A stretch of DNA of 64,000 nt from Gentiana macrophylla (GCA_026214975.1 JAOBSW010000553.1:744001-808000); one strand, 5' to 3'. Positions 45,854 through 56,712 are shown, numbered from the stretch's first letter. Notes: generated by a model from the sequence alone, not told the origin. Numbers and translations: made by a program.

Positions 45854-47668
45854 TGTTAGGAAATCACTAGTTTAACGCAGCGAAATTTAAAATTTGATTT
45901 CCTTTTTCTAGATCGTTCTTCGTTTAATGCAATAAACACGTTAAGTAGTTTGACGGTTATACCTCAGATGATCTACAAGATCGTCGCATTGACCGCCAAC
46001 GGAGAGTAGTTCAATGCGCAAGCCGCCCACGCGTCCGGCCTCTATCGCTAATCCACACGAACCCTCGCCGGAATCCTCCTTGGATTGCTATCGGAAAAAC
46101 TCCGGCCGCTAGATGGACCTTTTCTTCCTCACAAACTCACTATGGAAGGCTCTCTAATTTTACACAAGAATTATGAACTCTTGCAATTGTGTTGTCTAAA
46201 AGAGCATTTGACACCCACCTCCTATATAGTAGAAGGTGGCGCTTCTAATGTGTGGAGGAAGAAAACATTTTTTCAATAAAATAAGGAAAATCAACTAGAT
46301 TGATTTATCTCTTTAATTATAATTTATTTTGCCAATATCATATATTGATTATAATTATCTTATTACCATAAATCTATTTTTCAAAATCAATTAATATCTT
46401 ATATTAATATTATGGCAATCTTATTAATTAAAGTCACAAGACAATCCAAATGTATCTTATACACTTAAAAGTGACGCTTCCATATGCCAATAAATTGGCT
46501 TCCGAATATTCTTTAATTAATCTAATTTATATATAATTAATATCTTGTATTTAATTTATTCATAATAAATAAATACCACCATATTAATTTACCACTATAA
46601 CCCTTTATAATGTGAGATAAACTTTCCTTATTTGGTTATCAACTATAACCGCATTTTAATCCGACTCGATGTTCATATGTGTGTGACCCGATAGGCTTCC
46701 GAATATGTTGGCCGTAGACACAAAGTGCAATTTACTAAAATGCCTTCATGCCTAACGATCACGGGATAGCGCTCAGCAACACACCGTGACCCCAATCATC
46801 GGAATAGTCAAAAGCAATGACTACTACCTTTCATGTGAAGCAGTTACCGTGTAACTTACAATCCTATCGCTATAATAATATCCATACGATCGTATCTCGA
46901 GTGTCAATACATTAACGATCGTATCTTATAATCTGGATATCATTCTCTCTCGGAATAACACATTTACTCCCACTTTGCAAAGTTTCTCGAGAGCTAGACA
47001 TTCCTTATAAGAAGGCCATTTCGGATATTCGATCCCAATCATAGGACACGCGATTCCCTGGGCGACCAATCATGTATACTCCGCGATGCTTCAATATCAT
47101 ACCCAATCACTACCGCATGATCGCCCGTGGTTGGAGAAATCTCAATAGTGTCAAAGCATGACAATCCACACCGTGATGCCATGAAGACTCGGTCAAAAGG
47201 ATAATTACACAACCGCCACATAGTGTGACACTTAATGTAAGTGGGTCGATCTAACGCACGCATTCTCTAATACACGCCCACGCATGGTCAAGTGTCCCTA
47301 CACTTGGTGAGCGAGATCTATCCCTATCTTCTAAAAGATAGAAGACATCCAATACGCGCTTAGTCTCGATTATACTATCAATGTCCCATTTGATAATATG
47401 TAAGACTAGAGACATTTAAGTACCAACCTTGTTATAGTGATTAGAGATCTCATCAACCATAATCACTATCATGGTTTCTCTATCACAGATCGATACTAGG
47501 GACGTTACTATATATATACAACAAACAATATGAAGATAAACAATATATAATAACATAAGTGCTTTTATTAATCATAATAAAGTTATTACATGAACTAAAT
47601 AGACTGTAAATGACCCGACCCGGTCGGATTCGGTCCAACCCGATTGGGTTTAGGACACCTTTCCAACA
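45854..47668. mobile_element. Solo LTR (1,815 bp) inside a LINE
   Basis: It starts TGTTAGGAAATCACTAG and ends CACCTTTCCAACA, with TGTTAGGAA/TTTCCAACA-like inverted termini. It is flanked by a perfect 5-bp duplication GTAAT (45849-45853 and 47669-47673). No gag or pol sequence is inside. Deleting it with one GTAAT rejoins the LINE RNase H frame (...LALGEIT + SIETGEAHAFYQG...), which proves the insertion and its order. Lineage and orientation are not determined. Confidence 0.9.
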
Positions 47669-47673
47669 GTAAT

Positions 47674-48245
47674 CTCTCCCAATGCCAAGGAAAAAGCATG
47701 TTGTACTGCACCTGAGGAGGATCGAAAAATGCAGCCAATAGTGAGGAATTTCTCTCGAATGGAGGCGTCTACATTTGCTTTATAAAAATTATCCGGTGGG
47801 GAGAGCCAAGAATCTGGGAGTTGGTGCTGCTGCACTCCTGTTTGGGTACATTCAGTTGCCTTTTTATAGTCCGCCGATAAGGTTTGCTCCGAAATAATCA
47901 AAAAGCCAATGTTCACATTGCTGTGTTCAAAAATATAGCTACACCTTGCCTTCCATATTCCCTAGAACAAACAGAAAGTTTCAAGGGCAGTATCATATTC
48001 TTCCAAGTTTAGGAGGTAATAAAAAATGTCGTAGATCGAGTGTAGGCCCAATCTGCGCCAAAATTTTCCAATGGCCACTCGCTTCCATACTTCCTTTGCA
48101 ATGGAGCAATCAAACAGTGAGCTGTGGTCTCTTTCATTTCACCACAAAGTCGACAAAGGTTGCTGCAGACCTTGCCCGGTCGGGATTCTTTTTTAATATA
48201 CCACACATTCTGTGGTATATTTGTCAATATACCACTCATAGTCAA
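47674..48245 (-). mobile_element. LINE: zinc-binding RT region and RNase H N-terminus
   Basis: On the minus strand a zf-RVT-like segment reads SNLCRLCGEMKETTAHCLIA (Cys-x2-Cys ... His) at about 48190-48090. Downstream, WLSPPDNFYKANVDASI and GCIFRSSSGAVQHAFSLALG form the start of the RNase H domain, with the first catalytic Asp in ANVDAS. Frame breaks separate the pieces. The element continues across the solo LTR to its poly-A end at 45480. Confidence 0.8.
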
Positions 48246-49133
48246 TCGGTACCAAGGATTTGAAGCTGACTTACAAGCATGTTGATAGTTTGGAGATTGT
48301 TGGCTATTGTGATGCCGATTTCGCTGGATGTGAGGATTCACATAAGTCTATACGGATAGATTTTTCTATTATTTGGAGGAGTCGTATCTTGGAGAAGCGT
48401 GAAACAAACCATTGTTGTCGCATCCACTATGGAAGGAAATTGTATCTTGTTATGGAGCAACTACGCAGCATTATGGTTAAGGAATTTTCTTTGTGGCCTC
48501 AAAGTTGTCGATTGTATTGAGAGGCCATTACAAATCTATTGTGATAGCAAGGCTGCGGTGTTCTTTGCCAAGAACAATAAAAGTGGAAGCCAAGCTAAGC
48601 ATATCGACATTAAGTATCTGGTAGTGAAAGATCATATTCAGAAGGGAGATATCACCGTTGATCATGCTAGCACTTTTGAGATGATTGCTGATCCTATGAC
48701 AAAAGGATTGACTCCTACTGTGTTTAAGGATCATGTAGTCAATATGGGACTCATTGGTTGATGTATCTTCTTAAGTTTCATTTATGCTACCTTATTTTTG
48801 TTGGACCTTAGTCTTTTGATTTTTACTTGCCAATGCGCATATTTTGGTTTCATGTATTTATGGAGTGTTCTATTTGGACACATTATGAAGGGACCAGAAT
48901 GACATTATGTTAAGTTCATTCATTCAAATTTGCTTGACTAGTTAGTATTGTACATCATAATTGTGGAAGGAAATGTTTGACACAATAGAGCACGACCGCC
49001 ATGGTTCTTCTGCTAATGTTAGCTAGTTGAAGTGTTGTTAATAAACCATGGAATGACATTTTGATGCATGCAGAATTTTGGGTAGTCATTCATTTTGTTT
49101 TGCTGACATGACAGATCGGGCCAAGTGGGAGAA
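48246..49133 (+). pseudogene. Copia RNase H fragment with 3' leader to LTR
   Basis: The frame reads LKLTYKHVDSLEIVGYCDAD (catalytic Asp) and FAGCEDSHKS, a frameshift near 48395, then VASTMEGNC, ERPLQIYCDSKAAVFFAKNN, KHIDIKYLVVKDHI and IADPMTKGLTPTVFKDHVV, stop near 48761. This is the carboxy-terminal RNase H of a Ty1/copia polyprotein. It is followed by about 370 bp of untranslated sequence ending in the purine-rich CCAAGTGGGAGAA just before an LTR. Reverse transcriptase and everything upstream is missing. Confidence 0.88.
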
Positions 49134-49435
49134 TGTTGGAATTTATCTATTTACGTGGTTATTATTATTAGATAAATTATATGACCCTTATTAGTAGTAA
49201 TCTGTTTGTCGTGCTTATCCGGTTATTATTCATATCTAGTATTAGATAAATCCTATGATGGCTAGGATTTACTTGATCATATCTTATAATGCTAGTGGGT
49301 CCCTTGTCTAGCCTATAAAAAGAGAGCCTGTGTACCATCGGTTGGCTATCATCTGATGAGTTAGGCATAGACTAGAAGACCCGATTTAGCACACAAAATA
49401 TCTTCTCTCTTTTCCCATCAATTCACGTAAGTGCA
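49134..49435 (+). mobile_element. Copia LTR (about 302 bp)
   Basis: It begins TGTTGGAATTTATC directly after a polypurine tract and ends near ACGTAAGTGCA. On its right lies TTGGTGTCAAGATC, similar to a TGGTATCAGAGC primer site, and an ATG reading MAGGTNFIS at 49499, a typical copia gag start. So this single LTR has the 3' end of an element on its left and the 5' end of an element on its right. The exact right end is uncertain by a few bases. Confidence 0.75.
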
Positions 49436-49525
49436 ATTGATAGTTGGTGTCAAGATCTTCACGGTACGCTTTCGGTCAACTACATCAACATCAGATATCA
49501 TGGCTGGAGGTACGAACTTTATTTC
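49436..49525 (+). pseudogene. Copia leader and first gag codons
   Basis: A PBS-like TTGGTGTCAAGATC at 49444-49457 is followed by a leader and MAGGTNFIS. The gag frame breaks off at about 49525, where minus-strand LINE sequence begins. Confidence 0.6.
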
Positions 49526-50110
49526 CGCTGTAATAATATTGTCAGAGATCACCCGCCCCTTAATGAAAGCAGATTGAGAGTCAGAGATCACATCATTCAC
49601 AACTCTTTTGAGACTGTTGACAACAGTACGAGAGAGAAGCTTGTAGGTTGAGTTACAAAGGCTGATCGGTCGGTAGTCTTTCATGGTGATGGCCTCTTTC
49701 TTTATTGGAATTATAGTTATGTATGTGCGATTTAAGTCTTCCATTCTGCTCCGTTATTCAGACAGTTCAGAATGACCCGAGTAACATCCGACCCTACTAT
49801 GTTCCAATACTTTTGTAGAAAAATCATGTGAAGTCCATCCGGACCCGGGGATTTTTTTCCGGGCAATTGACGCAAAGCAAAAGCAATTTCTTGCTCGGTG
49901 TAAGGCGATGGGAGGCTGTCCCTCATGTCATTTCTCACAGATTTGAGATTCAATTCTTGAATTATGTCTGCTCGCTCCTTGGGCCGTATAAATATCGCTG
50001 AAGTATTTATGTTCAACCATGTGCATATCCCGCAAGTCTGTGTGCAAAGTGCCATCATCTCCTGGAGTTTGTAATTCGATTTTGTTTCGTCTCGATGAGG
50101 CCTTTGTGGT
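49526..50110 (-). pseudogene. LINE reverse transcriptase, N-terminal part
   Basis: The minus-strand frames read RRNKIELQTPGDD, SPYTEQEIAFALRQLPGKKS, PGPDGLHMIFLQKYW, a frameshift near 49740, then KDYRPISLCNSTYKLLSRTV and SQSAFIKGRVISDNII. These are the ordered N-terminal motifs of plant L1 reverse transcriptase. The catalytic YADD region is absent because the frame ends at the copia junction near 49525. Confidence 0.9.
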
Positions 50111-51290
50111 GGTGGTAAGTGTTTCTATCCATAATTTTTAGGTGACTCATTGCTCTCGGCGGGCCTGGTCCAAGCCAGACTCCGCCGTTGAATCAGAGAT
50201 TAGTAGACGCTTCTTGTGGCTACCTGCTTCAACAACCTGTTCTACCGCCATCCTCTTCCCCAGAGCCTTTGTTGTGTTTGTGATATCAGCTAGGGTTGCC
50301 CGTTTCGGTTGTGAGTTCTTAGAAGTACCTTTCAGAATGGAAGTGGCATTTGGTTCAGATTCCGTGGCCATAGGTTCCAAAGAGGCCTCCACAACAACTA
50401 TTCCAACCAAGTTCGTTGCATTATTTGAATTGAAGGGAGCTGTAATCGAGACTGGAGTCTCAATTAGATCATTTCGCCCTGGTGTAGCATCTACATTTGT
50501 TGTCCCATTTGTATCTACCCCAGCCTTGGGTATAGATTCTCCCACATCCGTTTTGTCCCCTATCCCCTATGCCAAACTCATAAGTTCATTTTGCTTTCCA
50601 GTTGTCGAAGGATTTTGAGTGGGTTTTTGGGTGGGTTTCCACAACATCCTGTTCATATCCTCTTCCTTACCAGAAATTTTAGACAACAGCTTTGACCGTC
50701 TGGTGGCGTTTATCCATATCCCAAAAGGGAGTTTCTTGGACTGATCCAAAGGTATTTCTCTCTGTGAAGTTTTACATGCTCGGAGCGTGTGGTCCATAAG
50801 TCCACAATTGAAACAGAGGTGGGAGAGACGGTCATACTGATTATGGATTTCACCTCTGTCTCACCTTCCGGAGTTTTGATCCGCCCAACAATTTCTAAGG
50901 ACCAGCAAGGTATTATCGAAAATCCATGGCCCTTGATCGATCAATTTACCTGGGTTTTCCTCCGTGTTGAAAACAAATTGGTAGCAGTTTTTTCCAAGTT
51001 GAATCATGTGAATGGGGTCTTCCAAGCTCTGTCCATGGCCGTTTTCAGGCCGCTTTTCACTGGAACTTCCTTTGCGCTGATGAACTTCCCGATCAAGCTT
51101 CGGTTGCAGGTTTCTGCTCCTTCTGAAAATTCTTCTTGAGATACACCAAGAGAAGTAGATTCATCCACTGTGAGATGGAGGTAGCTTAGGATGGATTTCA
51201 TATCAAAGGCCATCACTCCGGTGGGGGAGGATGGGTTTGCAGCTCGGTGGGAGATGGGTGGCTCTAGTCGCCAGAGATAAGAAGCCCTAA
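50111..51290 (-). pseudogene. LINE ORF1-like protein (DUF4283, zinc knuckle)
   Basis: On the minus strand, from about 51216: GKFISAKEVPVKSGLKTAMD, then RAWKTPFT and the rest of a DUF4283-like RNA-binding domain with a frame break, then CFNCGLMDHTLRAC (a CCHC zinc knuckle) at 50810-50770, and a low-complexity Thr/Asn/Ser tail ending ESGLDQARREQ at 50147. This is the gag-like ORF1 of plant L1 LINEs. The endonuclease that should separate it from the reverse transcriptase is missing: ORF1 ends only about 40-60 bp before RT-linked sequence, an internal deletion. Confidence 0.8.
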
Positions 51291-51386
51291 AGAGGGAAAA
51301 TAAATATTAAAAAAAATCACATAAAGTCAATGATAATCAATAAATTACAAGCGTGTTTTCAAAATGTATTGTGAAATTAACCACTA

Positions 51387-51575
51387 AATGCAGCTTGGCT
51401 CAAGTGGTAAGTGACTTGAGAATGCCTAAGGTGATCACCAGTTCGATTCTCCTCTGGAGCGCCATGTTAAAAGAGTTCTGGGCGGACTTACCCCGCAGTA
51501 AGTGTCGACTTACAGCACGACCCGGGTCAAACTCCGGATTAGTCGGATCAGTGGGTTCCGGATAACGTTTTCTCA
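51387..51575 (+). mobile_element. tRNA-derived SINE, copy 2
   Basis: An A box-like TGGCTCAAGTGGTAAG and a B box AGTTCGATTCTCCTC are followed by a body with GCACGACCCGGGTCAAACTC, GGATTAGTCGGATCAGTGGG and TTCCGGATAACG. It shares body and order with copies at 10995 and 56300. Its tail is included in a tandem duplication at 51527-51752. Confidence 0.85.
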
Positions 51576-51752
51576 TTTACAGAATCTCAATTCAAGATGA
51601 AATGCATCAGACCCTTTATTTTACACAATACGGTAGAGGTCGAACTCCGGATTAGTCGGACCAGTGGGTTCCGGATACCATTTTTCTCGTTTACAGGATC
51701 TCAATTTCAAGATGAAATGCATCAGACTCTTTATTTTACATAATACGGTATA
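51527..51752. repeat. Tandem duplication including a SINE tail
   Basis: Two units with a period of about 112 bp: 51527-51638 and 51639-51752. Each begins in GTC(A/G)AACTCCGGATTAGTCGG and runs through ATTTACAGAATCTCAATT-like sequence to ATACGGTA. The duplicated unit spans the SINE 3' part plus flanking DNA, so the duplication came after the SINE insertion. Confidence 0.85.
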
Positions 51753-52979
51753 TATAAAGGAAAATTTACAGAATCTGTATGAATGCGGTAGATGTAAAAG
51801 AAATTTTACATAATCTGTAGATTAGAGTAAAAAATAGAGTATCTGCTGCAGTGTTATTTCTCTTGTGGAAATCTCTAAAATAGAGTTTTTAAAGGATTTA
51901 CAGTATCTACTGCAAATGCTCTAAACATAGTAAAACGTGAAATGTCTAAGATCTTTGTAAGAGTGTAATTTTTTTTATTATAGAAAATAGCTTTTCTTTT
52001 TCCCTTCATTTTAAGCTCAATAAGAGTTTCTTTAGCTTTAAGAAAGGGTTTCACGCTGCCTAAGAGTTTTGGAAGTCTATATAAATGATGATGTCAACAA
52101 TATCACCAATAAGTTTAGGGTGCATTTAAATATTAATATATGGAAGATTTGAGTAATTTTGCCGGTGGTTGCGCGGTGGCGCTCTAGAACAAAGATGAAG
52201 AAAATGTTGTGTTTATGATTATGAGCTGGGCCAAAATGGTTGCCTATGTACCCTAGCTGGTAAAGGATCAAGCTCAAGTTACGTAGTTCTTAAGAAAGTG
52301 AGGAGCATGCTTTTGTCAAGGGTGTGGTGTCTTCTTATTTATAAGAGCCATGAGTTGGTATCATCAAAGTTGTTGGATAATTTGTGAGTGGAGAGATGGC
52401 GGTGAGAGTTGGTGAGTCGGTTTCGACGAGCTCTTGTGGGCTCTTCGCCTGTAAGCGTTATTTAAGAACTCTGTTGCCTAACTGAGCGGGCTTTGTTTGA
52501 GCTGAAGGTTGGCGAGCTTGGGGGACGAGCAGGTCGGCCCACACCGTTTTGTATCAAGCTGGATGGTTTCTGATTCATGCCCTTTGCCTTGGCCAATGAT
52601 GAGAATCGTGATAGCGTGAGGTAGGCTGGATTACGCTCGGCTTGGTCCGGCCTATGGAGGGACAGACTGGCTAGGCCGAGGACACTATCTCATTGTTAAT
52701 CGATGCATGATCCGGTTCGAATCCCATGTGCTCTTTCCGGAATCGACGGGGCTCGCCCGGATTTGACATAGCAATGCCCCTTACTCAATGGGATTTTAAC
52801 TGTGCAAGTGGAAGTCATGGAGTAAATTTGTAGACGACTCGAAATCCCATTTGCCGAGATGACTGTTGTAAAGCGACTTGCTAAGATAGCGTAAGGCTCA
52901 TTTAGCGTAGTCGGTTGGAGTCGTACTTAGGTAGCGGCCGGGCTTAAGTGCGTCATGCTCGAAAGCTTAAGGCCGTAAT
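51753..52979. other. Intergenic, no gene seen
   Basis: 51840-51920 has a loose inverted pair (AGTATCTGCTGCAGTG / ACAGTATCTACTGCAAATG) like a small MITE. 52380-52960 is more GC-rich and probably belongs to the decayed retroelement that carries the tandem repeats downstream. No coding domain was recognised. Confidence 0.4.
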
Positions 52980-53003
52980 TTGCTATGGTATGAAGCAGAT
53001 GAG

Positions 53004-53330
53004 CTTAGATTAGATTCGCTCGAGGGCGAGTTCCAAATATGATGCCGTGCTGAAGCGAATGGACTTACAGAAGATTCACTCGAAGCGAGTTCCAAATCTG
53101 ATGCCGTGCCGAAACGAATGGACTTACAAAAGATTCGCTCGAGGGCGAGTTCCAAATATGATGCCGAGGTCATTCGCAACCGGTCTTATTTTGCGCCAAT
53201 GCTCGTTTGTGAAATGGCTTCTTGGGTGCCGTGCTCGTTCCCGACCGGTCTTATTTTGCATTAATGCTCGTTTGCCTAATGACATCTTAGGTGTCGTGCT
53301 CATTCACGACCGGTCTTTATTTTGTTGCTT
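53004..53330. repeat. Two tandem repeat arrays
   Basis: The first array (53004-53166) has about 2.7 units of a 60-bp sequence around TTCGCTCGAGGGCGAGTTCC and CGAATGGACTTACA. The second (53170-53325) has about two units of an 80-bp sequence around CGACCGGTCTTATTTTGC and AATGCTCGTTTG. ORFs crossing them are repeat artefacts. Confidence 0.85.
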
Positions 53331-53384
53331 AAATTTAGGCAGGCTGTATTGAGCCGTGATCCTTTGTGTCTGACAGATCGTAAT

Positions 53385-53520
53385 GACGAGCTCGTAGCTA
53401 TAGAGCTTGTACTGAGCAAGCTCGTAGCAGGAGAGCCGGTAATGATCGAGCTCATTCTTTGAGAGAGCTTGTCTTGAGCGAGCTCAGAATTTTGAGAGTC
53501 GGTAATGAGGGAGCTCATTG
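53385..53520. repeat. GAGCTCGTA / GAGCTCATT short repeats
   Basis: Degenerate 25-40 bp units with a GAGCTC core (GAGCTCGTAGC, GAGCTCATTCTTTGAGAGAG, GAGCTCATTGC). The array ends at the LTR that starts at 53527. Confidence 0.7.
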
Positions 53521-53526
53521 CCGGAG

Positions 53527-54836
53527 TGTTAGGAACATTTTATTATGTTTTGATGATGGCCATACTAGCTGTTATGGCAAGCCTGAAATAAGTTAGAATT
53601 CTCTGTATAAGTATTTACTTAGAGTCTGGCATGTTGTATAAGTTGAGTCAAACAAGTATTGTACTAGTTGGTAGGATGGCGAAGTAAAACAGATATTCGG
53701 CAGAGTGGGGTCAGCCAAGTACCAGCAGAGAAGAATGAAGACATTATGGTCTGACTTATAACCAAGGAAGTCTGTGGTGTACACTGATCCCACCAAAATC
53801 AAGGATTAGTGAAGTACAAAAAGTACTTGAAAGAATCAAAGAAAACAGCAAAGCAGTGAATTGGCAAAGTAAACTGGCTTTCGGCTGAGTAAAGACAAAG
53901 TAGTAAAGGAAGATCTAAACAGCAAAGTCAGAAGGATCACTTAACCATTCTGGGAACGGCCAAGTAAACTTTGCTTGTTCGGATTTCAAATGATAAAGAT
54001 CAAGCATTAAATGCATAATCAATTGAGGATCAATCAAGGACGGATTTTCTGATAAACGTTTGAAGAAAAATCCGATCACTGAAATCAAAGAGAATAAAAT
54101 TAAGGGGGAATCAAGGATTATTCTCCACATTAAACAGCCAACGGACGGAAATTCAAATCAAGGATTATCAAGGTTATAAATAGAAGGCATTGACAGACAA
54201 GAAAAATAACGTTTAAGTCTGATAATATACAAGCAGAAACAATGTCAAAGTGAAAAGCCTTCCATCTGCACTAAAAGGAAATATCTAGAGATCAACCTAG
54301 GAATCAGAACTTCAATTGCAAATCAAGCTCTGAGATTGATCAACAAATCTGTGAATCCAATTCACACCAACTGAGGCAATTGAATCAGAGGAATCGAGAA
54401 GTAGTTGCAACCTTTGTGATAGTCTTTGAAAGATTTGTTCTCAGGAGCGATGATGTAGACCGAGTCACCAAGCTTTTGAGGCCAGGAGTGATAGTCTTGA
54501 AAATTGTGAAGCTTGTGTAGTCAAGGACAATCGTACTATTGTATCTCGTGAAAACAATAGTGAATTCGTTCATTCATCACGGGAGAAGAGTGGATTAAGG
54601 GATTACACCACACTGAACCACTATATTGTGTCTATTTACTTTCAGCAATTTACCTTACAACACTTTATTTCATTACATACTCTATATATGTGATTGCATA
54701 ATCTACTTTGAAACAACATTTTAAGAAGTGACTTATCCGCTGCCCAAAAGCTTTTAAATACAAGAAAAGTTTTGAAACTCCACTATAGTCATTCACCTCC
54801 CCTCGACTATAGTTTTACCTTCTCTCGGGACCAACA
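53527..54836 (+). mobile_element. Copia-type 5' LTR (1,310 bp)
   Basis: It starts TGTTAGGAACATTTTATTAT and ends GGGACCAACA. It is followed directly by ATTGGTATCGGAGCAAAGG, a primer-binding site close to the initiator-methionine type, which fixes the plus orientation and the 5' position. A leader follows to about 54945. No gag or pol follows: instead the sequence turns back on itself as an inverted repeat. LTRs over 1 kb with this PBS style occur in SIRE-type copia elements, but that is only a suggestion. Confidence 0.8.
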
Positions 54837-55445
54837 ATTGGTATCGGAGCAAAGGTTCTAGTGATCGTAAACTGCTCAAATCTAATTTTTGGTAACAAGG
54901 AGATCACATATTTTCAAAGTAGTTTTGTAACACAAATATAAAACCATTAAAAAAAAATCCACAATTAAAAACATACAAGTCAACAAATTACAATTCATAC
55001 ATACTTTGAAGTCATCAAGCTTTGATGGGCAGCAGTCAACTCATGTACGCCGTTGAGAACTCCAACCACCTCCGGTCTCATTGATAAGAATACGGAACAT
55101 AGACCATTTTTTCTCCAACCACCTCCCCCTCCGGTTTTATATTTGTGTTACTGAAAACTACTTTGAAAATATGTGATCTCCTTGTTACCAAAAATTAGAT
55201 TTGAACAGGTTCTGATACTAGGAGCACTGCTCCGATACCAATTGTTGGTCCCAGAGAAGGGTAAAACTATAGTCAGAGGGGGAGGTGAATGACTATAGTG
55301 GAGTTTCAAAAACTTTTCTTGTATTTAAAAGCTTTTGGGCAGCGGATAAGTCACTTCTTAAAATGTTGTTTCAAAGTAGATTATGCAATCACATATATAG
55401 AGTATGTAATGAAATAAAGTGTTGTAAGGTAAATTGCTGAAAGTA
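54637..55445. repeat. Large inverted repeat of LTR end, PBS and leader
   Basis: The left arm 54637-54945 and the right arm 55133-55445 are near-identical inverted copies, each with about 200 bp of LTR end, the PBS and about 100 bp of leader. The spacer is about 187 bp. The right arm shows small differences (TCAGAGGGGGAGGTG, GGTTCTGATACTAGGAGCAC). A transcript would fold into a hairpin of about 300 base pairs. Confidence 0.92.
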
Positions 55446-56299
55446 TAGGCCCAAACCCATAAAGCGGTGATGAGAAAATATAAGCCCAAACCCATATAAG
55501 AGAAGGGACCTCATCCCCAAAACCTAGGTTTTGGAGATGAGACCCTCCTGTTATATGAGTTTGAGCCTAGATTTCAAAATAGTATCGGAGGCACTCTTTA
55601 TTGTGCAAGTGTTGGGTCTATTTGTTGGCTTTGTGTGCCCGGCCCACACTTTTGAGGGCGTGTTAAAATTGATATAGGAAAATATAGTAGCGCCTTTACT
55701 AACATCAATTGATTTAATACAACGGTAGCCGCTTGATTCTAATATGGTATCCACGTAGGCAACTCCCTACATAGGGAGTCCATACCATAAAAATAACCCA
55801 TAGAAAACATAACTTTGAAACATCTTTGCCAGCATAAAGCATTTAGCTAAAAGTCAACCCAAATACAACCTGTAGTTTTTAAAAATTTATTCTAAATTTG
55901 ACCAGATTAAAAAAAGATAATCACTGAAGTCAAAATTACAGTTGTACATAAGAAGAACAAGTCAATTGGGAATATGTGAATTTGCTTCCCTTATGTTGTC
56001 AAAATTATACAGTACAAAATGTATTCCCGTATCTAATTAGACCAACAAAACTCAGATTTTCATTTATTTTTTTCCGTGTGTTTTATGGATATATGATTGA
56101 CTATGATAATATATTACCTCCGTTCTAAACTATAAATCATTTTAAACGTTTTTATAATTAGGTTTTTGTTCCAGTGAATCTCTTACAAGTCATGGCTATA
56201 ATTGCCTGTTTCTTTTTGCGATTAAGCGTTTACCTTTATGTATGATTTATTTTCCTTTTATAGTTCTAGTCAACCCTAAGATGAAAATCCGTAAACCAA
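55446..56299. other. Intergenic with a short palindrome
   Basis: 55491-55568 is an imperfect palindrome centred on ACCTAGGT (CTCATCCCCAAAACC / GGTTTTGGAGATGAG, extended by AACCCATATAAG / TTATATGAGTTTG). 55450-55800 may be another copia LTR fragment. A decayed Stowaway start (TTACCTCCGTTCTAAAC) lies at 56115. No gene is seen. Confidence 0.5.
55491..55568. repeat. Imperfect palindrome, about 38-bp arms
   Basis: A hairpin-forming inverted repeat with centre AACCTAGGTT at about 55524-55533. It may be part of an LTR or a small MITE. Confidence 0.75.
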
Positions 56300-56458
56300 A
56301 TAGTTTGACTCAGCTGTAAGTGGTTTGAGAATGTCTGAGAAGGTCAAAGATTTGATTCTTCCCTGAGTTGTCATTAAAAGAGTTTGGAGACACGACCCGA
56401 ACCGAACTCTTGATTAGTCAAATCAACAAGTCTCAGACTAATTCAAACTTTTTTTTTC
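56300..56458 (+). mobile_element. tRNA-derived SINE, copy 3
   Basis: AGTTTGACTCAGCTGTAAGTG is followed by TTTGAGAATGTCTGAGAAGG, a decayed B box AGATTTGATTCTTCC, then GACACGACCCGAACCGAACT, GATTAGTCAAATCAACAAGT and a terminal T run (56449-56457). The order is the same as copies 1 and 2 but more diverged. The T-rich end fits SINE families that end in T. Confidence 0.75.
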
Positions 56459-56712
56459 GTCTGTAAAATGAATTTATGACAATAAAAAATTTAGGGCCAA
56501 AGACCCAAAAGTACACAAAACGGATTTATTGGACTTATAAGGACAAAAAGGAATCTGTTGGACTTATAAGGACACAAATTAGATAGATAGACTCAAATAC
56601 CCTTAATGAAGAGAAGAAAAAAAAAACAAAAAAAACAAAAAGAGGCGCCTGTTTTTTTTCCTGTTAGTTGTTTTTTTTTGTCCTGTTAGAAAAAAGAGGG
56701 CACTGTTCATGG

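Noticed and set aside
48260..48520. 86-residue plus ORF as a separate protein
   Set aside because: It is the first part of a copia RNase H read past a frameshift near 48395.
51353..51565. 70-residue plus ORF
   Set aside because: It is a reading through the SINE copy 2, which is a Pol III-type element.
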